From Porticoccus sp002341315 (GTDB taxonomy: Bacteria > Pseudomonadota > Gammaproteobacteria > Pseudomonadales > Porticoccaceae): a stretch of 29,361 bases of DNA. Positions 1-9,506 of this stretch are shown piece by piece. A program made the position numbers and the translations under genes. The stretch lies in assembly GCF_047634355.1 (NCBI RefSeq), contig NZ_JBLIAL010000020.1. The stretch is one strand, 5' to 3'. Each line of letters opens with the position of its first letter. The stretch's first letter is position 1. Below the pieces are notes generated by a model that saw only the letters and a list, made by a program, of their open reading frames with translations, did no database searches and was not told the DNA's origin.

Positions 1-293
1 AGCTCATCGAGACCGTCCAGTGCACCCAGTTGGCGCACCAGCGTCAATACATCCCGGCGCACCAGCGGCTCACCGCCGGTGAGGCGGATACGGCGCACCC
101 CGAGAGAGACAAACGCCCGCCCCAGGAATGCCATTTCTTCCAGCGTCAGCACCTGTTGGCGAGGCAGAAACCGCATGTCTTCCGCCATACAGTAGACGCA
201 ACGGAAATCACAGCGGTCGGTCACCGACAGACGCAGGTAGTCGACAACGCGACCAAAACGATCCTCCAGAACGGTCTGGGGTTCACTCTGCAT
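1..293 (-). CDS. moaA: MoaA, GTP 3',8-cyclase, copy 1 (partial, 3' end outside window)
   Basis: Radical-SAM enzyme that starts molybdenum cofactor synthesis by converting GTP to 3',8-cyclo-GTP. Only the first 97 codons lie in the window. The N-terminal half of the family is clear: the SAM cluster motif CxxxCxxC at residues 28, 32 and 35 (CDFRCVYC) and the following RIRLTGGEPLVRR strand. The ATG at 293 is preceded by GGAG at 302-305 with 8 nt spacing, which fixes the start. About three quarters of the first 98 residues match the complete moaA at 10346-11350 by eye, so this is a true paralogue and not a fragment. It is divergent from the porin, and an FNR/Anr-like box lies between them. Identity is very secure; the reason for two copies is not known from this window. 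Confidence 0.95.
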   Translation of the reverse strand, partial: MQSEPQTVLEDRFGRVVDYLRLSVTDRCDFRCVYCMAEDMRFLPRQQVLTLEEMAFLGRAFVSLGVRRIRLTGGEPLVRRDVLTLVRQLGALDGLDE

Positions 294-348
294 AGCTGGT
301 GCTCCAAAACTGCTTCAATGTAAAAACGTGTTTTCTTCAGGTGATCTC

Positions 349-390
349 TAGTTTAGGAATCGACAGCCTCGATTCGTTGATCGAAGTCAA
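349..390 (-). promoter_or_regulatory. FNR/Anr-type box with a class II promoter layout for moaA copy 1
   Basis: Positions 377-390 read TTGAT-CGAA-GTCAA, one mismatch from the FNR/Anr/Dnr consensus TTGAT-N4-ATCAA. On the minus strand a -10-like TAAACT (350-355) places the box centre close to -41.5 of the inferred start, the usual class II activator position. On the plus strand the same spacing gives only a weak -10 (TAACTT, 413-418). The site therefore more likely serves moaA than the porin. The box is seen; oxygen control is inferred. Confidence 0.5.
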
Positions 391-425
391 ACTTACCCAT
401 GTAATTAGCTGTTAACTTGCCACAG

Positions 426-444
426 GAAGGAAAAAAATTCCTTC
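426..444. repeat. Perfect 7-bp inverted repeat upstream of the porin
   Basis: GAAGGAA and TTCCTTC are separated by five A residues, about 90 nt before the porin start codon. This could be a repressor operator or a hairpin in the leader RNA. No matching site was seen elsewhere in the window, so the function is open. Confidence 0.4.
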
Positions 445-530
445 AAATTCATAAAGTTAATACCAAGGTAGCATTCGCCATACCACTTTGGTGGCGGATT
501 CAGGAAACGACCTTTTTTGGGAATTTGATT

Positions 531-1802
531 ATGAAAAACGCTGTTGCAACAAAGCCAGTAATGGCTCTCCCCACCATTATCATGCTGGGAGCCCTGGGAA
601 TGACAGGTGCGGTATCTGCCAACGGTACGAGTTCTCAGTCCGATGACTCAGCAACACTGCAAGATGCCCTCCGGAATGGCAAACTGGCATTTAATTTCCG
701 CTACCGTTTCGAAAATGTGGACGATGATGTCCGCCCGGAGGAAGCCCATGCCTCGACCCTGCGCTCACGAATCACCTATACCACAAAAAACTGGAATAAC
801 CTGCAGGTCCAGTTGGAAGTGGATGATGTCACGGTAATCGGCGGTAACAACTACGACGATCTGAACAACCATATGACCGACCACGCAGTGGTCGCTGATC
901 CGGAAGGTACCGAGATCAACCAGGCCTGGATCGCCTGGAGTGGACTGGCCGACACCACCATGAAATACGGCCGCCAGCGCATCAATCTCGACAACCAGCG
1001 CTTTATCGGTGGCGTCGGCTGGCGGCAGAATGAACAGACCTATGACAGTTTTACCATCACCAATCAATCTTTACCCAATACCACCCTGTTCTATGGTTAC
1101 ATCAATAACGTAAACCGTATCTTCGGGCCGGACGATGGCCGCACGGGCACCCCCGCAGCAGATGTCGATTGGGATAGCAGCGCCGATATCATCAATATCA
1201 ATTACCGGGGTCTTGGCATAGGCACCCTGTCTGCCTACGCCTACCTGCTGGATCTGGAAGATGCACCCTCCGCATCCAGTAAAACCTACGGTGTCCGGCT
1301 GTCCGGTGTACAGGGCAAGGACACCAAATGGCTCTACACAGCAGAATACGCGTGGCAATCCGGCTACAAGGACAACCCGGCCAGCTATGACGCTGATTAC
1401 TACAACCTGGAGACCGGCATCCAGACCAAACTGCTGACCGCCAGACTGGGTATGGACGTGCTTGAAGCCGATGACCATGCAGGCGTGGCCTTCTCGACAC
1501 CACTGGCCACCCTGCACAAATTTCAGGGCTTTGCAGACCAGTTTCTAAACACCCCGGCCACCGGTATTGAGGACCGCTATGGCTCTGTTGAGGGCAAGGT
1601 GTTCGGCGCACTGGTACAACTGACCTACCACGATTTCAACGCTGAGGAAGGAAACGCTGATTACGGTGACGAAATTGATATCGCCATTGCCAAACAGGTT
1701 CATAAAAATGTTCACCTGTTATTGAAGTACGCCAACTACAACGCAGACGACTTCGGCACCGACACCCAAAAAGCATGGCTGCAAGTAACGGTCTCATTCT
1801 AA
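531..1802 (+). CDS. Outer-membrane porin, alginate-export-like beta-barrel
   Basis: Predicted 423-residue outer-membrane protein. A signal peptide is visible: basic start MKN, hydrophobic stretch to about residue 28, cleavage after AVSA (residue 30). The mature part is rich in alternating aromatic and small residues, with many Asp/Asn turns, and ends in Phe (QVTVSF), as beta-barrels inserted by the BAM machinery do. The layout, with a first strand FNFRYRFENVDDD and AWIAWSGL...MKYGRQRI further on, resembles alginate-export/OprD-like porin families. The substrate cannot be read from sequence. The frame is open from 417, but the ATG at 531 is chosen because it gives the signal peptide. It is preceded by a strong inverted repeat and is divergent from moaA. 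It appears to be monocistronic, ahead of the thiamine operon promoter. Confidence 0.8.
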   Translation: MKNAVATKPVMALPTIIMLGALGMTGAVSANGTSSQSDDSATLQDALRNGKLAFNFRYRFENVDDDVRPEEAHASTLRSRITYTTKNWNNLQVQLEVDDVTVIGGNNYDDLNNHMTDHAVVADPEGTEINQAWIAWSGLADTTMKYGRQRINLDNQRFIGGVGWRQNEQTYDSFTITNQSLPNTTLFYGYINNVNRIFGPDDGRTGTPAADVDWDSSADIININYRGLGIGTLSAYAYLLDLEDAPSASSKTYGVRLSGVQGKDTKWLYTAEYAWQSGYKDNPASYDADYYNLETGIQTKLLTARLGMDVLEADDHAGVAFSTPLATLHKFQGFADQFLNTPATGIEDRYGSVEGKVFGALVQLTYHDFNAEEGNADYGDEIDIAIAKQVHKNVHLLLKYANYNADDFGTDTQKAWLQVTVSF

Positions 1803-1804
1803 GT

Positions 1805-1829
1805 ACCGGCAATGCCGCTCCCTGCCGGT
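1805..1829 (+). terminator. Possible hairpin after the porin gene
   Basis: ACCGGCA (1805-1811) pairs perfectly with TGCCGGT (1823-1829) three bases after the porin stop codon. There is no T tract, so this is either a weak terminator or an mRNA 3'-end stabiliser. Confidence 0.4.
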
Positions 1830-1892
1830 GGAAGATGGGGCGGGGATTGAAATTTGCATCGCTACCCCAGAGCCGGATTCAAAGTGGACCGA

Positions 1893-1921
1893 TAGTAAGG
1901 CGCCAATGGATTGCGTATAAT
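1893..1921 (+). promoter_or_regulatory. Promoter of the thiamine operon
   Basis: A perfect -10 box TATAAT lies at 1916-1921. The -35 region 17 bp upstream (TAGTAA, 1893-1898) is poor. Transcription starting around 1928 would begin just before the TPP aptamer, which supports the assignment. Confidence 0.6.
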
Positions 1922-1932
1922 GATCCATTACA

Positions 1933-2032
1933 TGCTCTTGGGGTGCCGCAAGGCTGAGATGCTGTTTTTCCCGGAAGGGAGACAGCGAACCCATTGAACC
2001 TGATCCGGTTAGTATCGGCGTAGGGATGGGCT
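1933..2032 (+). ncRNA. TPP riboswitch (THI element) in the thiC leader
   Basis: The conserved aptamer blocks are present in order: GGGGTGCC (1940-1947), CTGAGA (1954-1959), GAACCC (1987-1992), CTGATC..GG (2000-2008) and GCGTAGGGA (2018-2026). The P3 arm pairs GCTGT (1961-1965) with ACAGC (1982-1986). The outer stem can close GCTC (1934-1937) with GGGC (2028-2031) using a G-U pair. Binding of thiamine pyrophosphate is established for this family; it would shut down the downstream biosynthetic operon. Confidence 0.96.
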
Positions 2033-2062
2033 CTCAATTACAGCAATGCCAATCTCTCTATG

Positions 2063-2089
2063 CCTCACAATTCATTCATTCCTGTGAGG
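2063..2089 (+). promoter_or_regulatory. Shine-Dalgarno sequestering hairpin (riboswitch expression platform)
   Basis: CCTCACA (2063-2069) pairs perfectly with TGTGAGG (2083-2089). The second arm runs into the thiC Shine-Dalgarno AGGAG (2087-2091), so folding would block ribosome access. There is no T tract. This points to translational rather than transcriptional control by the upstream aptamer. Confidence 0.6.
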
Positions 2090-2096
2090 AGCAACC

Positions 2097-3938
<1,842 letters not shown>

Positions 3939-3990
3939 GGACAGTGCACAACACAACCGCCTTTTTCTTGCCCCCCAGGGGGATTAACCC

Positions 3991-5145
3991 GTGCAAATAG
4001 CCATTGTCGGCGCCGGCATTATGGGGCGGGTACTCGCCTGGCAATTGAGCCAGAGCGGCCACCGGCTCAGCATCTTCGACCGCGACCCCATTCACAGCGG
4101 CGATGCTGCGGCCTACACCGCCGCCGGTATGCTGACCCCCTACTCCGAGGTGGCATCGGCGGAGCTGGCTATCCACACCATGGGTATGGCCGCCCTGCCC
4201 CTTTGGTCAGCCATGACCGATGCTCTGTCAGTCGCCGGCGGCGGTCGCTGTCACTCACACTGCGACAGTCCCTGCGGCCAGTCCCATGAACCCGACTGCG
4301 ACCTCTGCTTGCATCAACTGGGCAGCCTGATCGTGGCCCATCCCGGCGATCGCGCCGACCACCGCCACTTCAATCAACAAGTGCAGAACAAACTGCATCC
4401 GGCAGCCGAGCAGTTCCAGCAGTTAAATGCCGCGCAACTGGCGGAGCTGGAACCGGAACTGGCGGGCCGCTTCAGTGAGGCCACTTACCTACCGGAGGAA
4501 TCCTGGGTGGACAACGAACAGGCCATGGCCTGTCTGGCGGACGCCCTGTTGGCCAATCCCAACGTCAGCTGGTTCCCGGAAATCCCGGTGGAGCAACTCG
4601 CCCCCCACAGCCTGCGCGCCGGGGGCGAGGGCTACCGCTTCGACTGGGTGATCGACTGCCGCGGTCTCGGTGCCAAAGCCGACTGGCCGCAACTGCGCGG
4701 CGTGCGCGGCGAGCTGCTGTGGCTGCGGGCGCCGGAGGTGAAGCTCAAGCACCTGGTGCGATTGATGCACCCCCGCTACCGCATCTACGTGGTGCCGCGA
4801 CCCGATGATATCTACATCATCGGCGCCACCCAGATTGAAAGCGATAGCATGGAGCCCATTACCGTCCGCTCCAGCCTAGAACTGCTTTCCGCCGCCTACA
4901 GCCTGCACCCCGGCTTCGGCGAGGCGGAGATCGTTTCCACCCGAGTCAACTGCCGCCCGGCACTGTCGGACAATCTGCCCGCCATACGCTGGCAGGACGG
5001 ACTGATCCGCGCCAACGGCCTGTTCCGACACGGCTTTTTGCTGGCGCCGGTAGTGGCCCGGGAAGTGGTGAACTGGCTGGAAAGCGGGGAAAGCTACCGC
5101 TCTCCCTATGCCGAACTGATTCAACCCCTGGCGGTTCCCGCCTGA
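3991..5145 (+). CDS. thiO: ThiO, FAD-dependent glycine oxidase with a Cys/His-rich insert
   Basis: Oxidises glycine to the imine used for thiazole formation, the aerobic alternative to ThiH. The N-terminal dinucleotide-binding fold is clear: IAIVGAGIMG at residues 3-12 and the acidic strand end IFDRD. The C-terminal FAD part contains CRPALSDNLPAI and ends near HGFLLAPVVA, as in DAAO-type oxidases. GTG at 3991 is chosen because AGGGGG (3977-3982) lies 8 nt upstream and the Rossmann motif begins at once. At 384 residues it is slightly long. Residues 87-108 hold five Cys (87, 91, 95, 103, 106) and four His (88, 90, 99, 108), which I do not expect in ThiO; this could bind a metal. It follows thiC by 52 nt and precedes thiS. 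Confidence 0.93.
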   Translation: MQIAIVGAGIMGRVLAWQLSQSGHRLSIFDRDPIHSGDAAAYTAAGMLTPYSEVASAELAIHTMGMAALPLWSAMTDALSVAGGGRCHSHCDSPCGQSHEPDCDLCLHQLGSLIVAHPGDRADHRHFNQQVQNKLHPAAEQFQQLNAAQLAELEPELAGRFSEATYLPEESWVDNEQAMACLADALLANPNVSWFPEIPVEQLAPHSLRAGGEGYRFDWVIDCRGLGAKADWPQLRGVRGELLWLRAPEVKLKHLVRLMHPRYRIYVVPRPDDIYIIGATQIESDSMEPITVRSSLELLSAAYSLHPGFGEAEIVSTRVNCRPALSDNLPAIRWQDGLIRANGLFRHGFLLAPVVAREVVNWLESGESYRSPYAELIQPLAVPA

Positions 5146-5172
5146 AACCCTGGACAACACAAAGGTGCAACC

Positions 5173-5376
5173 TTGATTACCGTCTGGCTGAACAGCGAAC
5201 AGAAACAACTGGAAGACCCGACCTGCTTGGCCGAGGCCCTGGCCCGGTGGCAGCCACCCGGCGAAGGCTTTGCCATCGCCATCAATGAAGTGTTCGTCCC
5301 CCGGGCAAATTACGCCGCCACGCAGCTCCGGGATGGAGACCAGATCGAACTGCTCGTACCGATGCAGGGGGGCTGA
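5173..5376 (+). CDS. thiS: ThiS, sulfur carrier protein
   Basis: Small ubiquitin-fold sulfur carrier. Its C-terminal Gly-Gly is adenylated by ThiF and thiocarboxylated to deliver sulfur to ThiG. The 67-residue length and the ending VPMQGG fit the family. The start is TTG at 5173, since no ATG or GTG is suitably placed; the ribosome site (AAAGGTG) is weak, so translation may be coupled to thiO, 27 nt upstream. thiG begins three bases after the stop. Confidence 0.95.
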   Translation: MITVWLNSEQKQLEDPTCLAEALARWQPPGEGFAIAINEVFVPRANYAATQLRDGDQIELLVPMQGG

Positions 5377-5379
5377 AGC

Positions 5380-6156
5380 ATGTGGCAACTGGCCGATCAA
5401 TCCCTGGAGAGCCGACTGCTGATCGGCTCCGCGCTGTATCCCTCGCCAAGCATCATGCAGGATGCCATCCGCGCCTCCGGCGCCGGGGTGGTCACCCTGT
5501 CCCTGCGCCGCCAGAATCCCGGCGCCGGTGGCGGCAACGATTTCTGGGCGCTGTTGCGAGAACTGGATCTGCACTTGCTGCCCAACACCGCCGGCTGTCA
5601 TTCGGTGAAGGAGGCCATCACCACCGCGCAGATGGCCCGGGAATTGTTCGATACCCGCTGGATCAAACTGGAAGTCATCGGCGACGAATACAACCTGCAG
5701 CCGGACCCGTTCGGGTTGCTGGAGGCGACCCGGGAGCTGATTTCACAGGGCTTCGAGGTATTACCCTACTGCACCGACGATTTGGTGCTGTGCGAGAAGT
5801 TGGTGGATGCCGGCTGCCGTATTCTGATGCCTTGGGGAGCTCCGATTGGTACCGGCAAGGGGCTGATCAACCCCTACGCACTGAATACGTTGCGCCAGCG
5901 AATGCCCGATATCACCCTAATTGTCGACGCCGGTATCGGCGCGCCGTCCCACGCCGCCCAGGCACTGGAGATGGGTTACGACGGCGTACTGCTCAATACC
6001 GCCGTGGCCCAGGCCAGCGACCCGGTGGCCATGGCCACGGCCTTTAAGCACGCTGTCAGCGCCGGCCGTCTGGCCTACGAAGCCGGTGTCATGCCTGCCC
6101 GGGATATGGCCCAGCCCAGTACCCCGGTACTGGGCACACCGTTCTGGAAGCCTTGA
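5380..6156 (+). CDS. thiG: ThiG, thiazole synthase
   Basis: Forms the thiamine thiazole phosphate from deoxyxylulose 5-phosphate, ThiS thiocarboxylate and dehydroglycine. It is a TIM-barrel protein of 258 residues, normal for the family. The Schiff-base lysine is Lys97 in WIKLEVIGD. The phosphate-binding loops are LMPWGAPIGTGKGL and VDAGIGAPSHAAQALEMGYDGVLLNTAVAQA. The ATG has a G-rich ribosome site overlapping the end of thiS. It lies three bases from thiS and two bases from thiDE, so the block is tightly coupled. Confidence 0.98.
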   Translation: MWQLADQSLESRLLIGSALYPSPSIMQDAIRASGAGVVTLSLRRQNPGAGGGNDFWALLRELDLHLLPNTAGCHSVKEAITTAQMARELFDTRWIKLEVIGDEYNLQPDPFGLLEATRELISQGFEVLPYCTDDLVLCEKLVDAGCRILMPWGAPIGTGKGLINPYALNTLRQRMPDITLIVDAGIGAPSHAAQALEMGYDGVLLNTAVAQASDPVAMATAFKHAVSAGRLAYEAGVMPARDMAQPSTPVLGTPFWKP

Positions 6157-6158
6157 AC

Positions 6159-7679
6159 ATGTCAGCGACACATCCGACCAAGCCTGTAGTCCTCACCATC
6201 GCCGGCAGCGATTGCGCCGGCATGGCCGGGGTGCAGATGGATATCCGCACCCTGGCCGCCATGGGCGTACACGGTGCGACGACGATCACCGCCAATACGG
6301 CCCAAAACAACCGCGAGGTACTGGCCATCCAGCCTGTGGACAGCGAAGTGCTGGCCGAACAACTGCGCGCCGTGGAAACCTTGCCGATCGCCGCCATCAA
6401 GGTGGGTTTGATCCCCGGCAGGGAGCAGCTGACAGCCATCTGCAACTTTGTTAAGAACTCCAGCGCGGTGGAGCGCCGCAGCGATATAAAAAGCAGCGGC
6501 GCGCCGCTGGTGATCGACCCGGTGCTGGCCGGCAGCTGCGGCGACGCCCTGACGGAATCCGACCTGACGGTCGCCCTCAAGTCCGAACTGCTGCCACTCT
6601 GTACCTTGCTCACCCCCAACCGGCAGGAGGCGGAACAACTCAGTGGACTGCCTATTCACAGCAGCGACGATGTGGAAACCGCTGCCCGCGCTCTGCTGGC
6701 TACCGGCGCAAAGGCCGTGCTGCTGAAGGGCGGTCACGGCGACGGCTCCCTCAGCCAGGATTTTTTCTGTTCCCGGGAGCAATCGTTCTGGCTTACCAGC
6801 CCACGGCAGGAAAGCACCAACAATCGCGGTACCGGTTGCGCCCTGTCCTCGGCCATCGCCGCGGCCCTGGCCCTCGGTTACGCCCTGGCGGATGCCGTGG
6901 TGATCGGCAAGATGGCCATCAATCAGGGGCTCAGGCAGGGCTATGGCATTGCCGGCGGCGGTGGTCCGGTGGCCATCAGCCATTTCCCCAATCGGCAGCA
7001 TGACCTGCCCCTGCTGACCCGCTCCGCAAACGTCGATCCTGACACGGCAGCCTTCCCGCCCTGCGCCGACACTCCACTGGGACTGTATCCCATCGTCGAC
7101 CGGGCGGAATGGTTGGCGCGTCTGCGGCCCACCGGCATCAGCACCGTGCAGCTGCGGGTCAAGGATCTTGAGGGGGATGCCCTGAGGCAAGAGATCGCCG
7201 AGGCCATTGAGATCGGTCGCCACTACAACTGCCGCCTGTTTATCAACGATCACTGGCAACTGGCCGTGGAGCTGGGCGCCTATGGGGTGCATCTGGGCCA
7301 AGAGGATCTGGACGAGGCCGATATCGAGGCGATACGTGACGCTGGGCTGAGGCTCGGCATCAGCAGCCACTGCCACTACGAGGTGGCCCGGGCCCACAGC
7401 TTCAACCCCTCCTATATCGCCTGCGGCCCGATCTACCACACCACCACCAAGGACATGCCCTGGACCCCCCAAGGTCTAGCCGGACTCAGCTACTGGCAGG
7501 ATATGCTGGATTATCCGCTGGTGGCCATCGGCGGCATCAACCGGGAGCGAATGCCAAGCGTCGCCGTGACCGGAGTCAGTGGTGTGGCGATGATTACCGC
7601 CATCACCCTAGCAGATGATCCTGAACAGACCTGCAGGGAGTTCCACGCACTACTGGCTGCTGCCATTAAACCGGAGTAG
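6159..7679 (+). CDS. thiDE: ThiDE fusion: HMP(-P) kinase and thiamine-phosphate synthase
   Basis: Bifunctional 506-residue protein. The N-terminal domain (about 1-265) is a ribokinase-fold HMP-P kinase with LTIAGSD near the start, LKGGHGDG and the anion-hole/catalytic block NRGTGCALSSAIAA. The usual SGGAGIQAD loop reads CAGMAGVQMD here. The C-terminal domain (about 295-500) is ThiE: TVQLRVKD, FINDHWQLAVELGAYGVHLGQEDL, GISSHCH, GPIYHTTTKDM and VAIGGIN. It joins HMP-PP to thiazole phosphate. ATG at 6159 is preferred over an in-frame TTG at 6153 that overlaps the thiG stop. The fusion couples the last two steps within the operon. Confidence 0.96.
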   Translation: MSATHPTKPVVLTIAGSDCAGMAGVQMDIRTLAAMGVHGATTITANTAQNNREVLAIQPVDSEVLAEQLRAVETLPIAAIKVGLIPGREQLTAICNFVKNSSAVERRSDIKSSGAPLVIDPVLAGSCGDALTESDLTVALKSELLPLCTLLTPNRQEAEQLSGLPIHSSDDVETAARALLATGAKAVLLKGGHGDGSLSQDFFCSREQSFWLTSPRQESTNNRGTGCALSSAIAAALALGYALADAVVIGKMAINQGLRQGYGIAGGGGPVAISHFPNRQHDLPLLTRSANVDPDTAAFPPCADTPLGLYPIVDRAEWLARLRPTGISTVQLRVKDLEGDALRQEIAEAIEIGRHYNCRLFINDHWQLAVELGAYGVHLGQEDLDEADIEAIRDAGLRLGISSHCHYEVARAHSFNPSYIACGPIYHTTTKDMPWTPQGLAGLSYWQDMLDYPLVAIGGINRERMPSVAVTGVSGVAMITAITLADDPEQTCREFHALLAAAIKPE

Positions 7680-7687
7680 GGTGAGCC

Positions 7688-8836
7688 ATGAATGAAAATA
7701 CAACCAGCTTCAGTGCCAGCGAATGGCTGCGCTATACCCGGCACATCCAGCTTCCGGAAGTGGGCGCCGCCGGACAACTGAAATTGAAACAGTCCCATAT
7801 TCTGGTGATTGGTGCCGGTGGACTGGGTTCGCCGGTGGTGCTTTATCTAGCCGCCGCCGGGGTGGGACACCTTACTCTGGTGGATGGCGATACGGTGGAC
7901 ACCAGCAACCTGCAGCGGCAGATTATTTTTGATAACGACCAAGTGGGACAACCCAAGGCACAGGCCGCCAAAGAACGACTGCAGCGGCTCAACCCGGATA
8001 TCCGCGTCGATGCCATTGAGTCGTTTCTCAGCGCCGACAATGCCCCCGAGTTGGTGTCCGCCGCCGATCTGGTGGTGGATTGCACCGACAATTTCAGCGC
8101 CCGCTACCTGATCAACGATTACTGTTGCGCTCTCAATAAACCCTGGGTATTTGCCAGTATCCAGAAATTTTTTGGCCAGTGTGCCCTGTTTACTCCGGGA
8201 GGGGCCTGCTTCCGCTGCCTTTTCCCGGAGGCTCCCGCCAACGTGGAGGACTGCAACAGTGCCGGGGTAATCGGTGTATTGCCGGGGCTACTCGGCGTAT
8301 TACAAGCCAACGAGACCATCAAATACCTGCTGGGGCTGCCGACACCCCTGCAAAACAAACTGCTGCTGGTGGATGCCCTCCACCTGGAGTTCCGCTCTAT
8401 CCAATTGACCCGCAGCGACAATTGCGCCGCCTGCCGCGATCCCGCCGCCGCGCCCGACTTGCCACGGGAAGCTTTGCTCCAGTGCACGCTCGACACAAGA
8501 GATATCGACACCAGAGAAGGCGCTCGATTAAGTCCCGACGCCTTCCGGGAGCGTCACCACCAAGGTGATTGTGTGTTACTGGATGTGCGCAGCCCAACCG
8601 AGCGGCAGGCATTCCATATCGGCGGACAGCACATTCCGCTCGATGAACTGCCGCAACGGCTGGCGGAACTTGAGGGTGTAACAACCGTGCTCTGCTACTG
8701 CCAGAGTGGCGTTCGCAGTGGCAAGGCACTGGCACTCTTGGAGGAGATGGGCTTCAACGGAGCCAGCCTGGATGGCGGAGTGTTGGCCTGGCTGAAATAT
8801 ACATTGGAAGATCTGGACGACCACCAGGACCATTAA
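7688..8836 (+). CDS. thiF: ThiF/MoeB-type adenylyltransferase with C-terminal rhodanese domain
   Basis: E1-like enzyme of 382 residues that would adenylate the ThiS C-terminus and pass on sulfur. The adenylation fold starts with VIGAGGLGSP (residues 40-49), then DGDTVDTSNLQRQ and DCTDNF. Two CxxC zinc pairs are at 174/177 and 246/249, and a candidate catalytic Cys is 189 (CNSAGVIG). A rhodanese domain (about 280-370) has its active loop at CQSGVRS with Cys338. This MOCS3-like arrangement puts sulfur activation and transfer in one chain. The same protein could also serve MoaD, since no moeB is seen here, but its place at the end of the thi operon favours ThiS. The ribosome site GGGTGAG precedes the ATG. 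Confidence 0.93.
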   Translation: MNENTTSFSASEWLRYTRHIQLPEVGAAGQLKLKQSHILVIGAGGLGSPVVLYLAAAGVGHLTLVDGDTVDTSNLQRQIIFDNDQVGQPKAQAAKERLQRLNPDIRVDAIESFLSADNAPELVSAADLVVDCTDNFSARYLINDYCCALNKPWVFASIQKFFGQCALFTPGGACFRCLFPEAPANVEDCNSAGVIGVLPGLLGVLQANETIKYLLGLPTPLQNKLLLVDALHLEFRSIQLTRSDNCAACRDPAAAPDLPREALLQCTLDTRDIDTREGARLSPDAFRERHHQGDCVLLDVRSPTERQAFHIGGQHIPLDELPQRLAELEGVTTVLCYCQSGVRSGKALALLEEMGFNGASLDGGVLAWLKYTLEDLDDHQDH

Positions 8837-8867
8837 GTTTTTCGACCTATCGAGTGCAGGTGGACAA

Positions 8868-8892
8868 GGCAGAGGAGAATGTCTCCTCTGCC
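8868..8892. terminator. 11-bp perfect hairpin between convergent thiF and the CMD-family gene
   Basis: GGCAGAGGAGA (8868-8878) pairs with TCTCCTCTGCC (8882-8892) around a 3-nt loop. It sits between two convergent genes and so could end or stabilise transcripts from both sides. A T tract is absent, so intrinsic termination is not certain. Confidence 0.6.
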
Positions 8893-8904
8893 AGCTACAC
8901 AGGC

Positions 8905-9474
8905 TTATCCCACCCAACGATAATCCGCAAAAACTGCATCCAGCTCGGTATGAAACAGGTGATTGCTGTAGTTACTGAGCGTTTTCACCGCTATCGCCAC
9001 AATCAATTCCAACACTTGCTGTTCGGTATAACCGGCAGCCAGAAAATCTTCCACTTCTGACCGGGATGGGGCTCCCCGTTTGTTCAACATGGTAACCACA
9101 AAGTCGTGCAATACCTGTAATTTCGGATCATCAATTGGTGCATGGTTGCGTATAGACTCGGTCACGTCAGCGGGAACCCCTGACATTTTGTCCGCAATCA
9201 TGCTGTGGGCACCCATGCAGTAATCGCAGCCATTTTCCCGGCTGATAGTCAGAAAAACCACTTCCTGCTCTACTGGTGAAAAAGTCGCCTCCTGACGGAA
9301 CAGCTGGTAACCATTCAGATACATCTTCAACATTGAAGGCGCATTGGCCATCGTGGCGTACATGTTGGGAAGAAAACCAAAGTTGTTTTTTTGCTCGGTC
9401 AAAATGGTTTTTATTTCCCCTGGGGCTGAATCCAGTTCCACTGCCGATTGCGACATTTTGTACTCGGATTTCAT
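8905..9474 (-). CDS. Carboxymuconolactone decarboxylase/AhpD-like family protein
   Basis: A 189-residue protein of the CMD/AhpD superfamily. The redox-type motif CDYCMGAH (Cys83, Cys86, His90) follows EQEVVFLTISREN, the usual arrangement for peroxidase-related members. Such proteins act as alkylhydroperoxidases or as small decarboxylases; the substrate cannot be read here. The ATG at 9474 has AAGGAG (9483-9488) with 8 nt spacing, which favours it over the Met at residue 7. The TetR gene is immediately upstream on the same strand, and a copy of the TetR-promoter operator sequence lies 16-32 nt before the start. This suggests an inducible, perhaps electrophile- or peroxide-responsive unit. Confidence 0.88.
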   Translation of the reverse strand: MKSEYKMSQSAVELDSAPGEIKTILTEQKNNFGFLPNMYATMANAPSMLKMYLNGYQLFRQEATFSPVEQEVVFLTISRENGCDYCMGAHSMIADKMSGVPADVTESIRNHAPIDDPKLQVLHDFVVTMLNKRGAPSRSEVEDFLAAGYTEQQVLELIVAIAVKTLSNYSNHLFHTELDAVFADYRWVG

Positions 9475-9489
9475 GGTATTAACTCCTTA

Positions 9490-9506
9490 TATGGACTTTA
9501 CGGTTC
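9490..9506 (-). promoter_or_regulatory. Operator-like site upstream of the CMD-family gene (copy 2)
   Basis: TATGGAC-TTT-ACGGTTC on the plus strand. It matches the site in the tetR promoter (10288-10304) at 14 of 17 positions, with the differences confined to the 3-nt spacer. It is placed just upstream of the ribosome site, where a bound repressor would block the gene. The match is seen; TetR binding is inferred. Confidence 0.6.

Noticed and set aside
417..530. Longer start for the porin
   Set aside because: The extra 38 residues would bury the signal peptide, and they overlap the leader with its inverted repeat.
6162..7472. 436-residue open frame antisense to thiDE
   Set aside because: It mirrors the thiDE codons and has no domain of its own.
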